Positions 26,818-35,041 of a DNA stretch of 40,703 nt are shown here, one piece after another. The stretch is from DASZTV01 sp035547515. Lineage in GTDB: Bacteria > Actinomycetota > Actinomycetes > JAFAQI01. A program made the translations under genes and the position numbers. The stretch lies in assembly GCA_035547515.1 (NCBI GenBank), contig DASZUS010000097.1, positions 1 to 40,703 on the forward strand, in the 5' to 3' direction. Every line of letters begins with the position of its first letter. Position 1 is the first letter of the stretch. The notes under the pieces were generated by a model that saw nothing but the letters and a program-made list of their open reading frames with translations, made no database searches and had not been told where the DNA came from.

Positions 26818-28896
26818 CCCGTCGCTGCTGACGTGCGCGAGGGTGTCGATGCTGTCCACCAGCGGGTCGAGATGAGCTGCGAGCAGCGATAGCCGTCTCG
26901 CGTGCAGCCCGTGCGGGTCGCCTGGGACCTCCGCGTCGAGGCTCTCCTGCATCGAGCGCAGGTCGGCGACATCTGCCGGTCGCCGCTGCGCCACCGCGCG
27001 CAACGCATCAACCATCGCGTCTCTCAGTGGTGCGAGCTCGGGCACCGCGACGTGCTCGGTTGCGTCGTCGAGGGTGGCACGCAGCGCGTGCAGCGAGATC
27101 ACGATCCGCCGCGCAGCGGCGAGCCGCCGTCCGGCGTCGGCGAGGTCCGCGCGTCCTCGCCGCGGCTCGCCGGCGGCCCGGTCGAGGGACTCGGTCGCGG
27201 CCATGCGGGCGCGCCGAGCCGCGGTCGCTGCGTGCCGCACCGCGGCGGGATCAGCTTCGTCAGGGTCGACGTACCGGGACAGCACTGCCTCGGCGTACGT
27301 CGCGAGCGCGGCGAGCACGCCGTCCACCGAGGCCTCGAGCGAGCGCCGTTCCCACGTCGGCCACGCCACGTAGCCGGCGAGCGCGATCGCTCCGCCGATG
27401 AGGGTGTCGAGCCCGCGGTCGGCGACCGTCGAGAGCTCGGCGCCGCCGATCGGCGAGAGCAGCAGGACCACCAGCGCGGTGATCAACACGGTGTAGATCG
27501 CGTAGGACGCGGCGAAGCAGGTGTAGGCCGCCCAAGTCGTCGCGGTGATCAGCACGACGAGTACGCCGGTTCCCGGGTGCACCTCGACGACGAAGGCGCC
27601 GGCGGCAAGCACGCCCGCCGCCGTCCCCGCGATCCTGGCGATCCCTCGCTGGGCGGTCGCCGCGTAGTCGGGCTTGAGCACCAGCAGCGCCGTCAGTGTC
27701 ACCCAGTAGCCGCGTTGCCCGGGCAGGGCGTGGCTGAGCGCCTCCGCCGCAGGCAGGAGCACGGCGAGGCGGACGGCGTGGCGGAACGCCGACGACCGGG
27801 TGTCGGAGGCGGCGTCGCGTAGCCGCTGCAGGACGGTGGCGGTTTGCCTCGGCATCGCCAGCACCAGCTGGGCCGATGTCGTGCTGCGGCGCGGCAGCGC
27901 GACCCGCCGGATGCCGGCAAGGGCGTCGACCATGCGGTTCACCGCTCGCAGCTGACCTAGTAGGGCGGAGACCCGGGCGTCCGCGAAGCGGATCGCCGTA
28001 CCGCGCCGTCCGGCCGGGGCGTCCTGCCGCGCGGCATGCAGCCGTTCGACCACGTCATTGAGGGCTGGCGGCTCGCCCGGCGCGGCCGACCCGCCGCGAA
28101 TGGACTCCGCGAGCTGGCCGAGCCAGCCGGACACGCTGGCGGTGACTGCGGGCAGCTCCTCGACCTGCCGCGCTGTCGCCAGCGCCTGCAGCTCGATCCG
28201 GATCCGTTCGGCTTCGTCGGCGATCCCGCGGACGAGTGCGACGTCGCCGTCCGGGCTGCGCCGGTCGAGCATCCCGCTGGCCGCCGCCGTCCGGGTCGCC
28301 GCGACGGTGCCGGTGTGATCCGGGTCTAGGGCGATTCGGGCGAGCTCCTCATAGGCCGACGCCAGCAGGCGGCGCTCCGTCGCGAAGCGCTGCGGCGAGC
28401 GAAGGACGATCGCGAGGAGACCCTGGAGGGCGGCGCCCGCGAGAACCCAGCCGGCGTGTGCCGCGCAGGTCGCGACGCTGCCGGGAAAGCGGCCGAAGAC
28501 CACCACACCGATCACCGCCTGGACGCCCACCACGGTCGCGTCGCGGCCGAGCACGACGGTCAGTCCGGCCGCGAAGCCCCAACCGGCGAGGACCACGAGC
28601 GTCCAGGCGAGGTGCCCGGCGGCGAGCCCGCCGGCAAAGGTGCTGATCGCCATCCCGACCGCGGTCGCACCGATCACACCGGGACCTGCCACCTGGCGGT
28701 TGCCGAGCGCGGCCGCACCGGCAGGCAGCGCGCCCGCCGCGGCGATCGCGCCTTCGGCGGGGTGGTGGGTGCCCAGGCCTACGGCGACCGGGACTCCCAC
28801 TCCGAGCGCTCCGCGCAGCGCGACCAGCGGCGCGAAGCCGGAGGGGTCGATCGCGAGCGCTGACGCGACCGCTCGGCGAAGCGAGGAGGAGCTCAC
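26794..28896 (-). CDS. FUSC-family membrane transporter
   Basis: A 700-residue protein with two blocks of membrane helices, about residues 25-170 and 365-515, separated and followed by helical cytoplasmic regions. This two-block layout is that of the fusaric-acid-resistance (FUSC/YccS-like) family, thought to export aromatic acids or act as efflux partners. Helix-rich soluble parts (about 180-345 and 520-690) are alanine and arginine rich. The GTG start at 28896 overlaps the stop of the upstream disulfide oxidoreductase gene by four bases (GTGA), so both are coupled. Substrate unknown. Confidence 0.87.
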   Translation of the reverse strand: MSSSSLRRAVASALAIDPSGFAPLVALRGALGVGVPVAVGLGTHHPAEGAIAAAGALPAGAAALGNRQVAGPGVIGATAVGMAISTFAGGLAAGHLAWTLVVLAGWGFAAGLTVVLGRDATVVGVQAVIGVVVFGRFPGSVATCAAHAGWVLAGAALQGLLAIVLRSPQRFATERRLLASAYEELARIALDPDHTGTVAATRTAAASGMLDRRSPDGDVALVRGIADEAERIRIELQALATARQVEELPAVTASVSGWLGQLAESIRGGSAAPGEPPALNDVVERLHAARQDAPAGRRGTAIRFADARVSALLGQLRAVNRMVDALAGIRRVALPRRSTTSAQLVLAMPRQTATVLQRLRDAASDTRSSAFRHAVRLAVLLPAAEALSHALPGQRGYWVTLTALLVLKPDYAATAQRGIARIAGTAAGVLAAGAFVVEVHPGTGVLVVLITATTWAAYTCFAASYAIYTVLITALVVLLLSPIGGAELSTVADRGLDTLIGGAIALAGYVAWPTWERRSLEASVDGVLAALATYAEAVLSRYVDPDEADPAAVRHAATAARRARMAATESLDRAAGEPRRGRADLADAGRRLAAARRIVISLHALRATLDDATEHVAVPELAPLRDAMVDALRAVAQRRPADVADLRSMQESLDAEVPGDPHGLHARRLSLLAAHLDPLVDSIDTLAHVSSDGSAKPTQV

Positions 28897-30311
28897 TCAG
28901 ACCGGTAGGTCTCGAGCAGGCGCAACCAGATCTCGCTCATGGTCGGGTACGACGGAACCGCGTGCCAGAGCGTCTCGATCGGGACCTTGCCGACGACTGC
29001 GATCGTCGCGGCGTGTACCAGCTCGCCCACCTCGGGTCCGACGAAGGTGGCGCCCAGCAGCGTCTCGGTCTCCCGGTCGACGACGAGCTTGGCCCGGCCG
29101 GTGTAGCCGTCGCGCATCAGCGACGCGCCGGCGACGTTGCCGATCTCGTACTCGACGGCCCTGACGTCCTTGCCCGCCTCCCGCGCCTCGGCTTCGGTGA
29201 GCCCGACCGAGGCGACCTGCGGGTCGGTGAAGGTCACCTGCGGCACGGCCCCGTGGTCGCTGGTCGCGGCGTACCGCTGCCCGTCCAGCGGCAGACCGTT
29301 TGCGCGTGCCGCGAGCACGTCACCCGCGACCCGGGCTTGGTACTTGCCCATGTGGGTGAGCTGCGCCCGCCCGGCGATGTCGCCGACCGCGTAGAGCCAC
29401 TCGCCGTCGACGCCGTGGACCAGCATCGTGTCGTCGGTCGTCAGGTACCCGCCGTCCGGCAAGCCGACGGCGGACAGACCGAGGTCGGCGGTCCGCGGGG
29501 TGCGACCGGCTGCGATGAGCACCTCGTCGGCCACCACGGTCTCGCCGTCGATCGTTGCCGTGACCGTTGCGCCCTCGCGGCGTACCTCACTGATGTCGGC
29601 GCTGAGCCGCACGTCCACGCATTCGGCGCGCAGCGCGTCCGCGAGCAGCTCGCCGGCGAAGGGCTCGTTGCGGGTCAGCAGCCGCTCATCGCGAGCTGCG
29701 AGCGTGACCGTTGCGCCGAGGCCGTGTAGCCAGACGGCGGCCTCGCACCCGACGACGCCGCCGCCGATCACGACGACGCGAGAGGGCACCGAGGTCATGT
29801 TGGTGACTTCGCGCGAGGTCCACGGGTTGGCCTCGCGAAGCCCGGGGATCGGTGGCACTGCGGCGTCCGTCCCGGTCGCGAGCACGACGCCGTGCCGCGC
29901 CGTCAAGGCGCGGACGGTCCCGTCGGAGGCCGTGACCGAGACCTCGCGTACGCCGGTGAGCCGGCCGTGACCGCGCAGCACGGTGATGCCAGCGCCTTCG
30001 GCCCACTCGACCTGCCCGCTGTCGTCGTGGTGGCTCGTGAAGTCGTCGCGCCGCGCGAAGATTTGCTCGACGTCGAGCCGGTCACCGATCGGGATGCCGG
30101 GCACCGCTCGCGCCGCGGCGGCGAGCTCGACCGGTCGCAGCAGGGCTTTGCTCGGCATGCAGGCCCAGTGGGAGCACTCGCCGCCGACCAGGTCGGACTC
30201 GACGAGTGCCGCGCTCAGGCCACCGCGATGGGCGTAGTCCGCGGCGTTCTCGCCGGCTGGGCCACCGCCGATCACGATGACGTCGAAGGTGTCCTCGCCG
30301 GCTGCGTTCAT
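28893..30311 (-). CDS. Pyridine nucleotide-disulfide oxidoreductase with WACMPSK motif
   Basis: A 472-residue FAD enzyme of the dihydrolipoamide dehydrogenase/mercuric reductase fold. FAD binds at IGGGPAGENAA (residues 14-24) and the redox disulfide is C46-C51 in GGECSHWACMPSK, a variant of the usual C-x4-C. NAD(P)H binds near VVIGGGVVGCEAAVW. The catalytic base of the family, His in HPTxxE, is tyrosine here (Y455 in YPTMSE), as in mercuric reductases, so lipoamide may not be the substrate. ATG 30311 is preferred over TTG 30329. No metal-binding C-terminal cysteines or NmerA domain are seen, so it is not a classical MerA. Confidence 0.9.
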   Translation of the reverse strand: MNAAGEDTFDVIVIGGGPAGENAADYAHRGGLSAALVESDLVGGECSHWACMPSKALLRPVELAAAARAVPGIPIGDRLDVEQIFARRDDFTSHHDDSGQVEWAEGAGITVLRGHGRLTGVREVSVTASDGTVRALTARHGVVLATGTDAAVPPIPGLREANPWTSREVTNMTSVPSRVVVIGGGVVGCEAAVWLHGLGATVTLAARDERLLTRNEPFAGELLADALRAECVDVRLSADISEVRREGATVTATIDGETVVADEVLIAAGRTPRTADLGLSAVGLPDGGYLTTDDTMLVHGVDGEWLYAVGDIAGRAQLTHMGKYQARVAGDVLAARANGLPLDGQRYAATSDHGAVPQVTFTDPQVASVGLTEAEAREAGKDVRAVEYEIGNVAGASLMRDGYTGRAKLVVDRETETLLGATFVGPEVGELVHAATIAVVGKVPIETLWHAVPSYPTMSEIWLRLLETYRSE

Positions 30312-30336
30312 GATCGTGTCGTACCACAATGACCCG
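30312..30336. promoter_or_regulatory. 25-bp divergent promoter region
   Basis: Only 25 bp separate ATG 30311 (minus) from GTG 30337 (plus), and neither has a ribosome-binding site. On plus, CACAAT (30325-30330) stands six bases before the GTG. On minus, TACGAC stands six bases before the ATG but lacks the final T. Leaderless expression both ways is likely but the minus box is weak. Confidence 0.35.
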
Positions 30337-30792
30337 GTGTCCAGACTTCTGGTCGTGCATCACACCCCGTCTCCTGCGATGCAGGAGATGCTCGAAGCGG
30401 TCCTTGCCGGTGCGCGGGACGACGCGATCGAGGGCGTCGAGGTAGTGGCGGTCCCGGCGCTGGTCGCCGGTGTGATGGACGTGCTCGAAGCGGACGGCTA
30501 CCTGGTCGGTACGCCGGCGAACATCGGCTACATGTCCGGTGCGCTCAAGCATTTCTTCGACACCGTCTACTACCCGGTGCTCGAGGCCACCAAGGGCAGG
30601 CCGTACGCGGCGTACGTTCATGGCAACCTCGGAACCGAGGGTGCGGTGAGATCGATCGAGACGATCGCGACGGGCCTTGGATGGGTGCCGGTCGCCAAGC
30701 CGCTGGCGGTCGAGGGTGCGCCTACCAAGGCACACCGCGAGGAGCTCTACGAGCTCGGCGCCACCGTCGCCGCGAACCTCACGAGCCGCTGA
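30337..30792 (+). CDS. Flavodoxin-like NAD(P)H-dependent oxidoreductase
   Basis: A 151-residue protein of the flavodoxin/NADPH-FMN-reductase fold. The FMN phosphate loop lies in LVVHHTPSPAM, followed by DGYLVGTPANIGYMSGALKHFFD, which is the typical WrbA-like substrate loop, and the GNLGTEGAVRSIE segment. The likely role is flavin-dependent reduction of quinones or related compounds in the cytoplasm. The longer open frame from 30277 is rejected because the added residues are antisense to the neighbouring enzyme. It faces the disulfide oxidoreductase gene, and its last 46 bp overlap the convergent aminotransferase gene. Confidence 0.88.
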   Translation: MSRLLVVHHTPSPAMQEMLEAVLAGARDDAIEGVEVVAVPALVAGVMDVLEADGYLVGTPANIGYMSGALKHFFDTVYYPVLEATKGRPYAAYVHGNLGTEGAVRSIETIATGLGWVPVAKPLAVEGAPTKAHREELYELGATVAANLTSR

Positions 30793-31913
30793 ACCGCCTC
30801 GTCGATCACCTCCGGGCGCTTGCAGAACGCGAACCTGACGAAGGGGTCTCCGGCTGCCGAGTCGCAGAACACCGAGGTCGGGATGCCGACGACTCCGGCG
30901 GCGTGGGGGAGCTCGCGGGCGAAGGTGGCGCCGTCCGTCGCGCCGAGCGGCCGGATGTCGGCCTGGATGAAGTAGGTGCCCTGCGGGCGGGTGACCCGCA
31001 TGCCCACCTGCTCGAGACCGGCCGCCAGCCGGTCGCGGGCGCCGGCCAGTGAGTCCCGCAGCTGCTCGACCCACGCGAGCTCGTTGTCGAGGGCGTACGC
31101 CACGGCCTGCTGCATCGCCGGGTTGTGGGTGTAGGTCAGGAACTGCTTCACCGTGTTGATCTGCCGGATCAGTGCCGCTGGTGCGCACGCCCAGCCGATC
31201 TTCCACCCAGTGACGCTGAACGACTTGCCGGCGCTCGAGATCGCCACACACCGCTCGCGCATTCCCGGTAGCTCGGCGATCGAGTGGTGCACGGCGCCGT
31301 CGTAGGTCAGGTGCTCGTAGACCTCGTCGGAGACGACGGTGAGGTCGTGCTGCACGCACAGCTCGGCGATGACGGCGAGCTCGTCGGGGGTCAGCACGGT
31401 GCCCGTCGGGTTGTGCGGCGAGTTGAGCAGCAGGACCTTGGTCCGTGGGGTGATCGCGGCGCGCAGCTCCTCGGCGTCGAAGCCGAACCGGCCGGTGGAG
31501 TCGGGACGCAGCGTGACCGCAACCCGCCGTGCGCCCGCGAGCTCCACAGTCGCGGCGTAGGAGTCGTAGTACGGCTCGAAGAGGACCACCTCGTCGCCGG
31601 GATCGCAGAGTCCGAGAATCGAGGCGGCAATCGCCTCTGTCGCGCCGACCGTGACGAGGATCTCGTGGTCCGGGTCGTAGGCGAGGCCGTAGCGATCCAG
31701 GCGGTGCCGTGCGACCGCGTCGCGGAGCAGCGGCATGCCCGGGCCGGGCGGGTACTGGTTCTCGCCGTTACGCAGGCCCTCGACGGCTCGATCGAGCATT
31801 GCGGCGGGGCCGTCGGTGTCCGGGAAGCCCTGGCCGAGGTTGACCGAGCCGGTCGCTGTCGCGAGCGCGGACATCTCCGCGAAGATCGTCGTACCGAAGC
31901 CGCGCAGGACCAT
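30747..31913 (-). CDS. Class I/II PLP-dependent aminotransferase
   Basis: A 388-residue fold-type I aminotransferase. The N-terminal VNLGQGFPDTDGP and QYPPGPG segments, the NSPHNPTG loop, and the PLP lysine K230 in ISSAGKSFSVTGWKIG are all present. Sequence character is closest to the DapC-like/kynurenine aminotransferase-like (YbdL) group, so N-succinyldiaminopimelate, methionine or kynurenine are candidate substrates; annotation as DapC in actinobacteria is common but I cannot confirm it. ATG 31913 begins directly after the SDR stop codon (TAG-ATG), so the two genes form an operon. Confidence 0.93.
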   Translation of the reverse strand: MVLRGFGTTIFAEMSALATATGSVNLGQGFPDTDGPAAMLDRAVEGLRNGENQYPPGPGMPLLRDAVARHRLDRYGLAYDPDHEILVTVGATEAIAASILGLCDPGDEVVLFEPYYDSYAATVELAGARRVAVTLRPDSTGRFGFDAEELRAAITPRTKVLLLNSPHNPTGTVLTPDELAVIAELCVQHDLTVVSDEVYEHLTYDGAVHHSIAELPGMRERCVAISSAGKSFSVTGWKIGWACAPAALIRQINTVKQFLTYTHNPAMQQAVAYALDNELAWVEQLRDSLAGARDRLAAGLEQVGMRVTRPQGTYFIQADIRPLGATDGATFARELPHAAGVVGIPTSVFCDSAAGDPFVRFAFCKRPEVIDEAVQRLVRFAATVAPSS

Positions 31914-32744
31914 CTAGTCGGCGGGCCGTATGAGTGCGGCGGATACGCGGTCGAAGATCCGCACCGGCATCATCGAGACCAGTGCCTGGACTCGCGCGTC
32001 GGGTCCCACGAGGTAGCGACCCTTGGGATTGCGAGACGTCATCGCTCGCTGGATGACCTTCGCGCAGCGTTCGGCCGGGATGGCGTGGCGCTCGGCCATC
32101 GCCGCAGTCCGCAGCGCGCCGTTCATGTGGCGGCGGTACCTGTCGCGAATCTCGGGGGGCAATGCGTCGATGCGTTCCTGAGCTGCCGTGGTGCCCTTCT
32201 CCCACAGTGGCGTGGCGATCGCTCCAGGCTCGATCAGGATCGCCCGCGCGCCTTGCGGCGTGAGCTCGCCGCGCAGGGCGTCCATCCATGCGCGCACCGC
32301 GAACTTCGAGGCGGAGTACGGCGCGACGTACGGCAGCGACATCCGCCCGCCGATGGAGCCCACGGTCACGATGCGGCCGCGGTTGGCAAGGATCGCCGGC
32401 AGCAGCGCCTGGGTCACGGCGAGGTGACCGAACAGGTTGACCTCGAACTGCGTGCGCCACTCGTCGAGGGGCAGCGCCTCGAAGACCCCGCTGACGTTCA
32501 TGCCGGCGTTGTTGATGACGCCGATCAGAGAGCCAGCCGCGCGGTCAACCACCTCGGCACATGCCGGTGCGATGGTCTCCGGCTTCGCCAGGTCGATGAG
32601 CACCGGTGCCGCGACCGGCTCCGGCAGTGGCTTGTCGCGGCGCAAGCCGGGGATCACGGTGAAGCCGGCGCTCGCCAGCCGCAGTGCGGTGGCGCGGCCG
32701 ATGCCGGTGCTGGCGCCCGTGACGAAGATCGTTCCGCGACTCAT
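31914..32744 (-). CDS. Short-chain dehydrogenase/reductase
   Basis: A 276-residue classical SDR: TGASTGIG cofactor loop, VINNAGMN, catalytic serine in VGSIGGRMSLP and YSASK. R at the end of the second strand (GLRRDK) suggests NADP(H). The C-terminal part is typical of reductases acting on lipid or steroid-like ketones, but no substrate can be named. It heads the operon with the aminotransferase. ATG 32744 lacks a ribosome-binding site and has TACTCT six bases upstream, so leaderless expression is likely. It is only 17 bp from the divergent amidase gene. Confidence 0.93.
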   Translation of the reverse strand: MSRGTIFVTGASTGIGRATALRLASAGFTVIPGLRRDKPLPEPVAAPVLIDLAKPETIAPACAEVVDRAAGSLIGVINNAGMNVSGVFEALPLDEWRTQFEVNLFGHLAVTQALLPAILANRGRIVTVGSIGGRMSLPYVAPYSASKFAVRAWMDALRGELTPQGARAILIEPGAIATPLWEKGTTAAQERIDALPPEIRDRYRRHMNGALRTAAMAERHAIPAERCAKVIQRAMTSRNPKGRYLVGPDARVQALVSMMPVRIFDRVSAALIRPAD

Positions 32745-32761
32745 TGCCGCAGAGTAGTTGG
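32745..32761 (-). promoter_or_regulatory. 17-bp divergent promoter region
   Basis: On minus, TACTCT (32756-32751) is followed by six bases and ATG 32744, a leaderless arrangement for the SDR gene. On plus the best box before ATG 32762 is the imperfect TAGTTG (32755-32760), overlapping the minus box. Confidence 0.45.
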
Positions 32762-33568
32762 ATGGGCTCCGTGAAGGTAGGTGTGACCCAGTTTGCCGCG
32801 GGCCTGGACAAGGCGCGCAACCGCGAGCAGGTCGCGTCGGCGATCGCTGCCGCAGCAGACCGAGGAGCCGACCTGGTCATCGCCCCTGAGGCCGCGATGC
32901 ACGACTTCGGACCGGCCGACCTGGCGCTGGCCCCGGTTGCCGAGCCGCTCGACGGGCCCTTCGTGACCGCGGTGGCTGACGCCGCGCGGCGCCACCGCGT
33001 CACCGTCGTGGCCGGCATGTTCGAAGCCGTGTCCGGCGACGACAGCCACGTCTACAACAGCGTCATCGCGGTCGGCCCGGACGGTGCCCTGACGGGGCGC
33101 TACCGCAAGCAGCACCTCTTCGACGCGCTCGGCTGGGTCGAGTCCGACCGCCTGTTGCCGGGAGATCCGGCTGAGCGTCTGGTGTTCGACTGCGGGGGAG
33201 TGCGCATCGGTGTCATGACCTGCTACGACGTCCGCTTTCCGGAGCTCGGCCGCGCACTCGCCGACGATGGCGCCGACCTCATCGCGATCCCCTCCGCCTG
33301 GGTCGCGGGCCCCAACAAGCTCGCGCAGTGGCGAGCGCTGACGACGGCACGGGCGATCGAGAACGTCTGCTACGTCGCAGGGGCGGTGCAGACGCCTCCG
33401 ACCTACACCGGTGGCAGCATCGTCGTCGACCCGTGGGGCGAGGTGCTCGCCTCGCTCGACGCGGAGGATGGCGTCGCGGTCGCCGACGTCGAGCCCGAAC
33501 GCGTGGTCGAGTGCCGAAAGAAGATGCCCAGCCTCGACAACCGGCGCTGGCAGGTCGAGCCCCGCTGA
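32762..33568 (+). CDS. Nitrilase-superfamily carbon-nitrogen hydrolase
   Basis: A 268-residue amidase-type enzyme with the full catalytic triad: E43 in IAPEAAMHDFG, K116 in RYRKQHLFD and C154 in VMTCYDVRFPE. Length and motifs match the branch containing Nit1/omega-amidase-like and deaminated-glutathione amidases. Deaminated-glutathione or omega-amidase activity would fit beside an aminotransferase, but this is a guess from context. ATG 32762 is the best start; GTG 32771 is an alternative. The gene ends seven bases before the convergent tspO stop. Confidence 0.93.
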   Translation: MGSVKVGVTQFAAGLDKARNREQVASAIAAAADRGADLVIAPEAAMHDFGPADLALAPVAEPLDGPFVTAVADAARRHRVTVVAGMFEAVSGDDSHVYNSVIAVGPDGALTGRYRKQHLFDALGWVESDRLLPGDPAERLVFDCGGVRIGVMTCYDVRFPELGRALADDGADLIAIPSAWVAGPNKLAQWRALTTARAIENVCYVAGAVQTPPTYTGGSIVVDPWGEVLASLDAEDGVAVADVEPERVVECRKKMPSLDNRRWQVEPR

Positions 33569-33575
33569 GGCGGAC

Positions 33576-34067
33576 CTAGTCGCGGTTGCGGCGCCAGATC
33601 GCGAGGTTGAGCATCCCGAGATAGCTCACCGCAAACAGCGACGGCAGCATCAAGGCCGCGGCCAGTCGGTGGCGCCGTGCGAACTCCGCGATGGTGAACC
33701 CGAGCGCCACCCACAGCACCACGGCCTCGATGAGGGCCAGGCCGGGCTTGCGCAGGCCGAAGAACAGCAGCAGCCAGGCGAGGCTCAGCCACAGCTGGAC
33801 GGCGTAGGACGACAGGGCCGGTACGTCGAGAGCGTCTCGCTCGTCGTCGGCGCGCCATGCCAGCCAGGCGCCCACTGCCTGGCTCGCCGCCACCAGCGAC
33901 CAGGCCGGGGCAAACGCGATCGCGGGGCTTGCCCACCGCGGCTTGTCGAGGCCGTCGTACCAGGGTCGGCCCGCAGCGATCAGCACCGCGCCGGTCCCGG
34001 CGGTCGTCGTGATGCCCCCAAGCGAACCGGTGAGTCCCAGCGCGCGAATGGCTTGACTGGACGGCAC
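33576..34067 (-). CDS. tspO: TspO/MBR family membrane protein
   Basis: A 163-residue protein with five predicted membrane helices and the family's tryptophan-rich segments: PWYDGLDKPRWASP near residues 35-48, LWLSLAWLLLFFG near 92-104, and the final YLGMLNLAIWRRN. TspO proteins bind porphyrins and cholesterol-like ligands and are linked to stress and tetrapyrrole control. The start is GTG 34067; no clear ribosome-binding site. It is divergent from an SDR gene and separated by 37 bp. Confidence 0.9.
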   Translation of the reverse strand: MPSSQAIRALGLTGSLGGITTTAGTGAVLIAAGRPWYDGLDKPRWASPAIAFAPAWSLVAASQAVGAWLAWRADDERDALDVPALSSYAVQLWLSLAWLLLFFGLRKPGLALIEAVVLWVALGFTIAEFARRHRLAAALMLPSLFAVSYLGMLNLAIWRRNRD

Positions 34068-34104
34068 GGATCCGAGTCAACACCACCCTCTATAAGGTGT
34101 GCGA
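34068..34104. promoter_or_regulatory. AT-rich divergent promoter region
   Basis: The run CTATAAGGT (34090-34098) is AT-rich for this genome. TAAGGT (34093-34098) is six bases before ATG 34105, a leaderless layout. On minus the same bases give TTATAG, a possible -10 for tspO with a leader of about 15 bases. Confidence 0.45.
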
Positions 34105-35010
34105 ATGGCTGAGATCACTTTTGACGGACGAGTAGCGATCGTGACCGGCGCCGGCGGCGGTCTCGGGCGTACGTACGCCCTGGAGATGGCCCGGCGCGGC
34201 GCGAAGGTCGTGGTGAACGACCTCGGTGGATCGGTGGACGGCACGGGCGGCGACGACACCGCTGCGCAGAAGGTGGTCGACGAGATCAAGTCCGCCGGCG
34301 GCGAGGCGGTCCCGAGCTACGACTCGGTGTCGACGCCCGAGGGCGGCGAGAACATCGTCAAGACCGCGGTCGACGCGTTCGGCAAGGTCGACGTCGTCAT
34401 CAACAACGCGGGAATCCTCCGCGACAAGTCCTTCGCCAAGCTCGAGTGGCCGGACCTCGACGCGGTCCTCGACGTACACCTCAAGGGCGCGTTCTACGTC
34501 TCCCAGCCGGCGTTCAAGGTGATGAAGGAGAACGGCTACGGCCGGTTCGTCTTCACCTCCTCCAACGCGGGTGTGTTCGGCAACTTCGGCCAGGCGAACT
34601 ACGCGGCGGCGAAGATGGGCCTCGTCGGCCTGTCCAACGTCCTCGCGATCGAGGGCGCGAAGGCTGGCATCAAGTCCAACGTCGTCTGCCCGGTGGCAGC
34701 GACCCGCATGACCATGGAGCTGCTCGGCGACGCCGCTTCTGCGCTGCAGGCGGAGTCGGTGACGCCGCTCGTCACCTTCCTCGCATCCGAGGCCTGCGAC
34801 CTGACGCACGAGACGTTCTCAGCGGCCGGCGGTCGCTACGCCCGGGTCTTCATCGGGCTCGCGCAGGGCTGGTACGGCGGCAAGGGCCACGTCCCGACGG
34901 CTGAGGACGTCCTCGACAACCTCGAGCAGATCGAGAAGCAGGACGGCTACATCGTCCCGACCTCGATCCAGGACGAGCTCGGCGCGCTGCTGGGAGTGCT
35001 CGGCGGCTGA
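34105..35010 (+). CDS. SDR, peroxisomal MFE-2-like 3-hydroxyacyl-CoA dehydrogenase type
   Basis: A 301-residue SDR with TGAGGGLGRTYALEMARRG, an extended VVVNDLGGSVDGTGGD loop, VINNAGILRD, catalytic serine in TSSNAGVFGNFGQ and YAAAK. The NDLGG-type loop and ILRDKSF motif are characteristic of the (3R)-hydroxyacyl-CoA dehydrogenase domain of multifunctional enzyme 2 (HSD17B4). A role in fatty-acid or sterol side-chain beta-oxidation is likely; the hydratase partner is not in this window. ATG 34105 is favoured over GTG 34099. The channel-like gene follows after 31 bp. Confidence 0.94.
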   Translation: MAEITFDGRVAIVTGAGGGLGRTYALEMARRGAKVVVNDLGGSVDGTGGDDTAAQKVVDEIKSAGGEAVPSYDSVSTPEGGENIVKTAVDAFGKVDVVINNAGILRDKSFAKLEWPDLDAVLDVHLKGAFYVSQPAFKVMKENGYGRFVFTSSNAGVFGNFGQANYAAAKMGLVGLSNVLAIEGAKAGIKSNVVCPVAATRMTMELLGDAASALQAESVTPLVTFLASEACDLTHETFSAAGGRYARVFIGLAQGWYGGKGHVPTAEDVLDNLEQIEKQDGYIVPTSIQDELGALLGVLGG

Positions 35011-35041
35011 GCAGCCGGCGAGCACCTAGGGCGGGCCTGCC

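Noticed and set aside
30277..30336. Earlier start for the flavodoxin-like gene
   Set aside because: The extra 20 codons overlap the divergent oxidoreductase on the other strand; the fold begins at GTG 30337.
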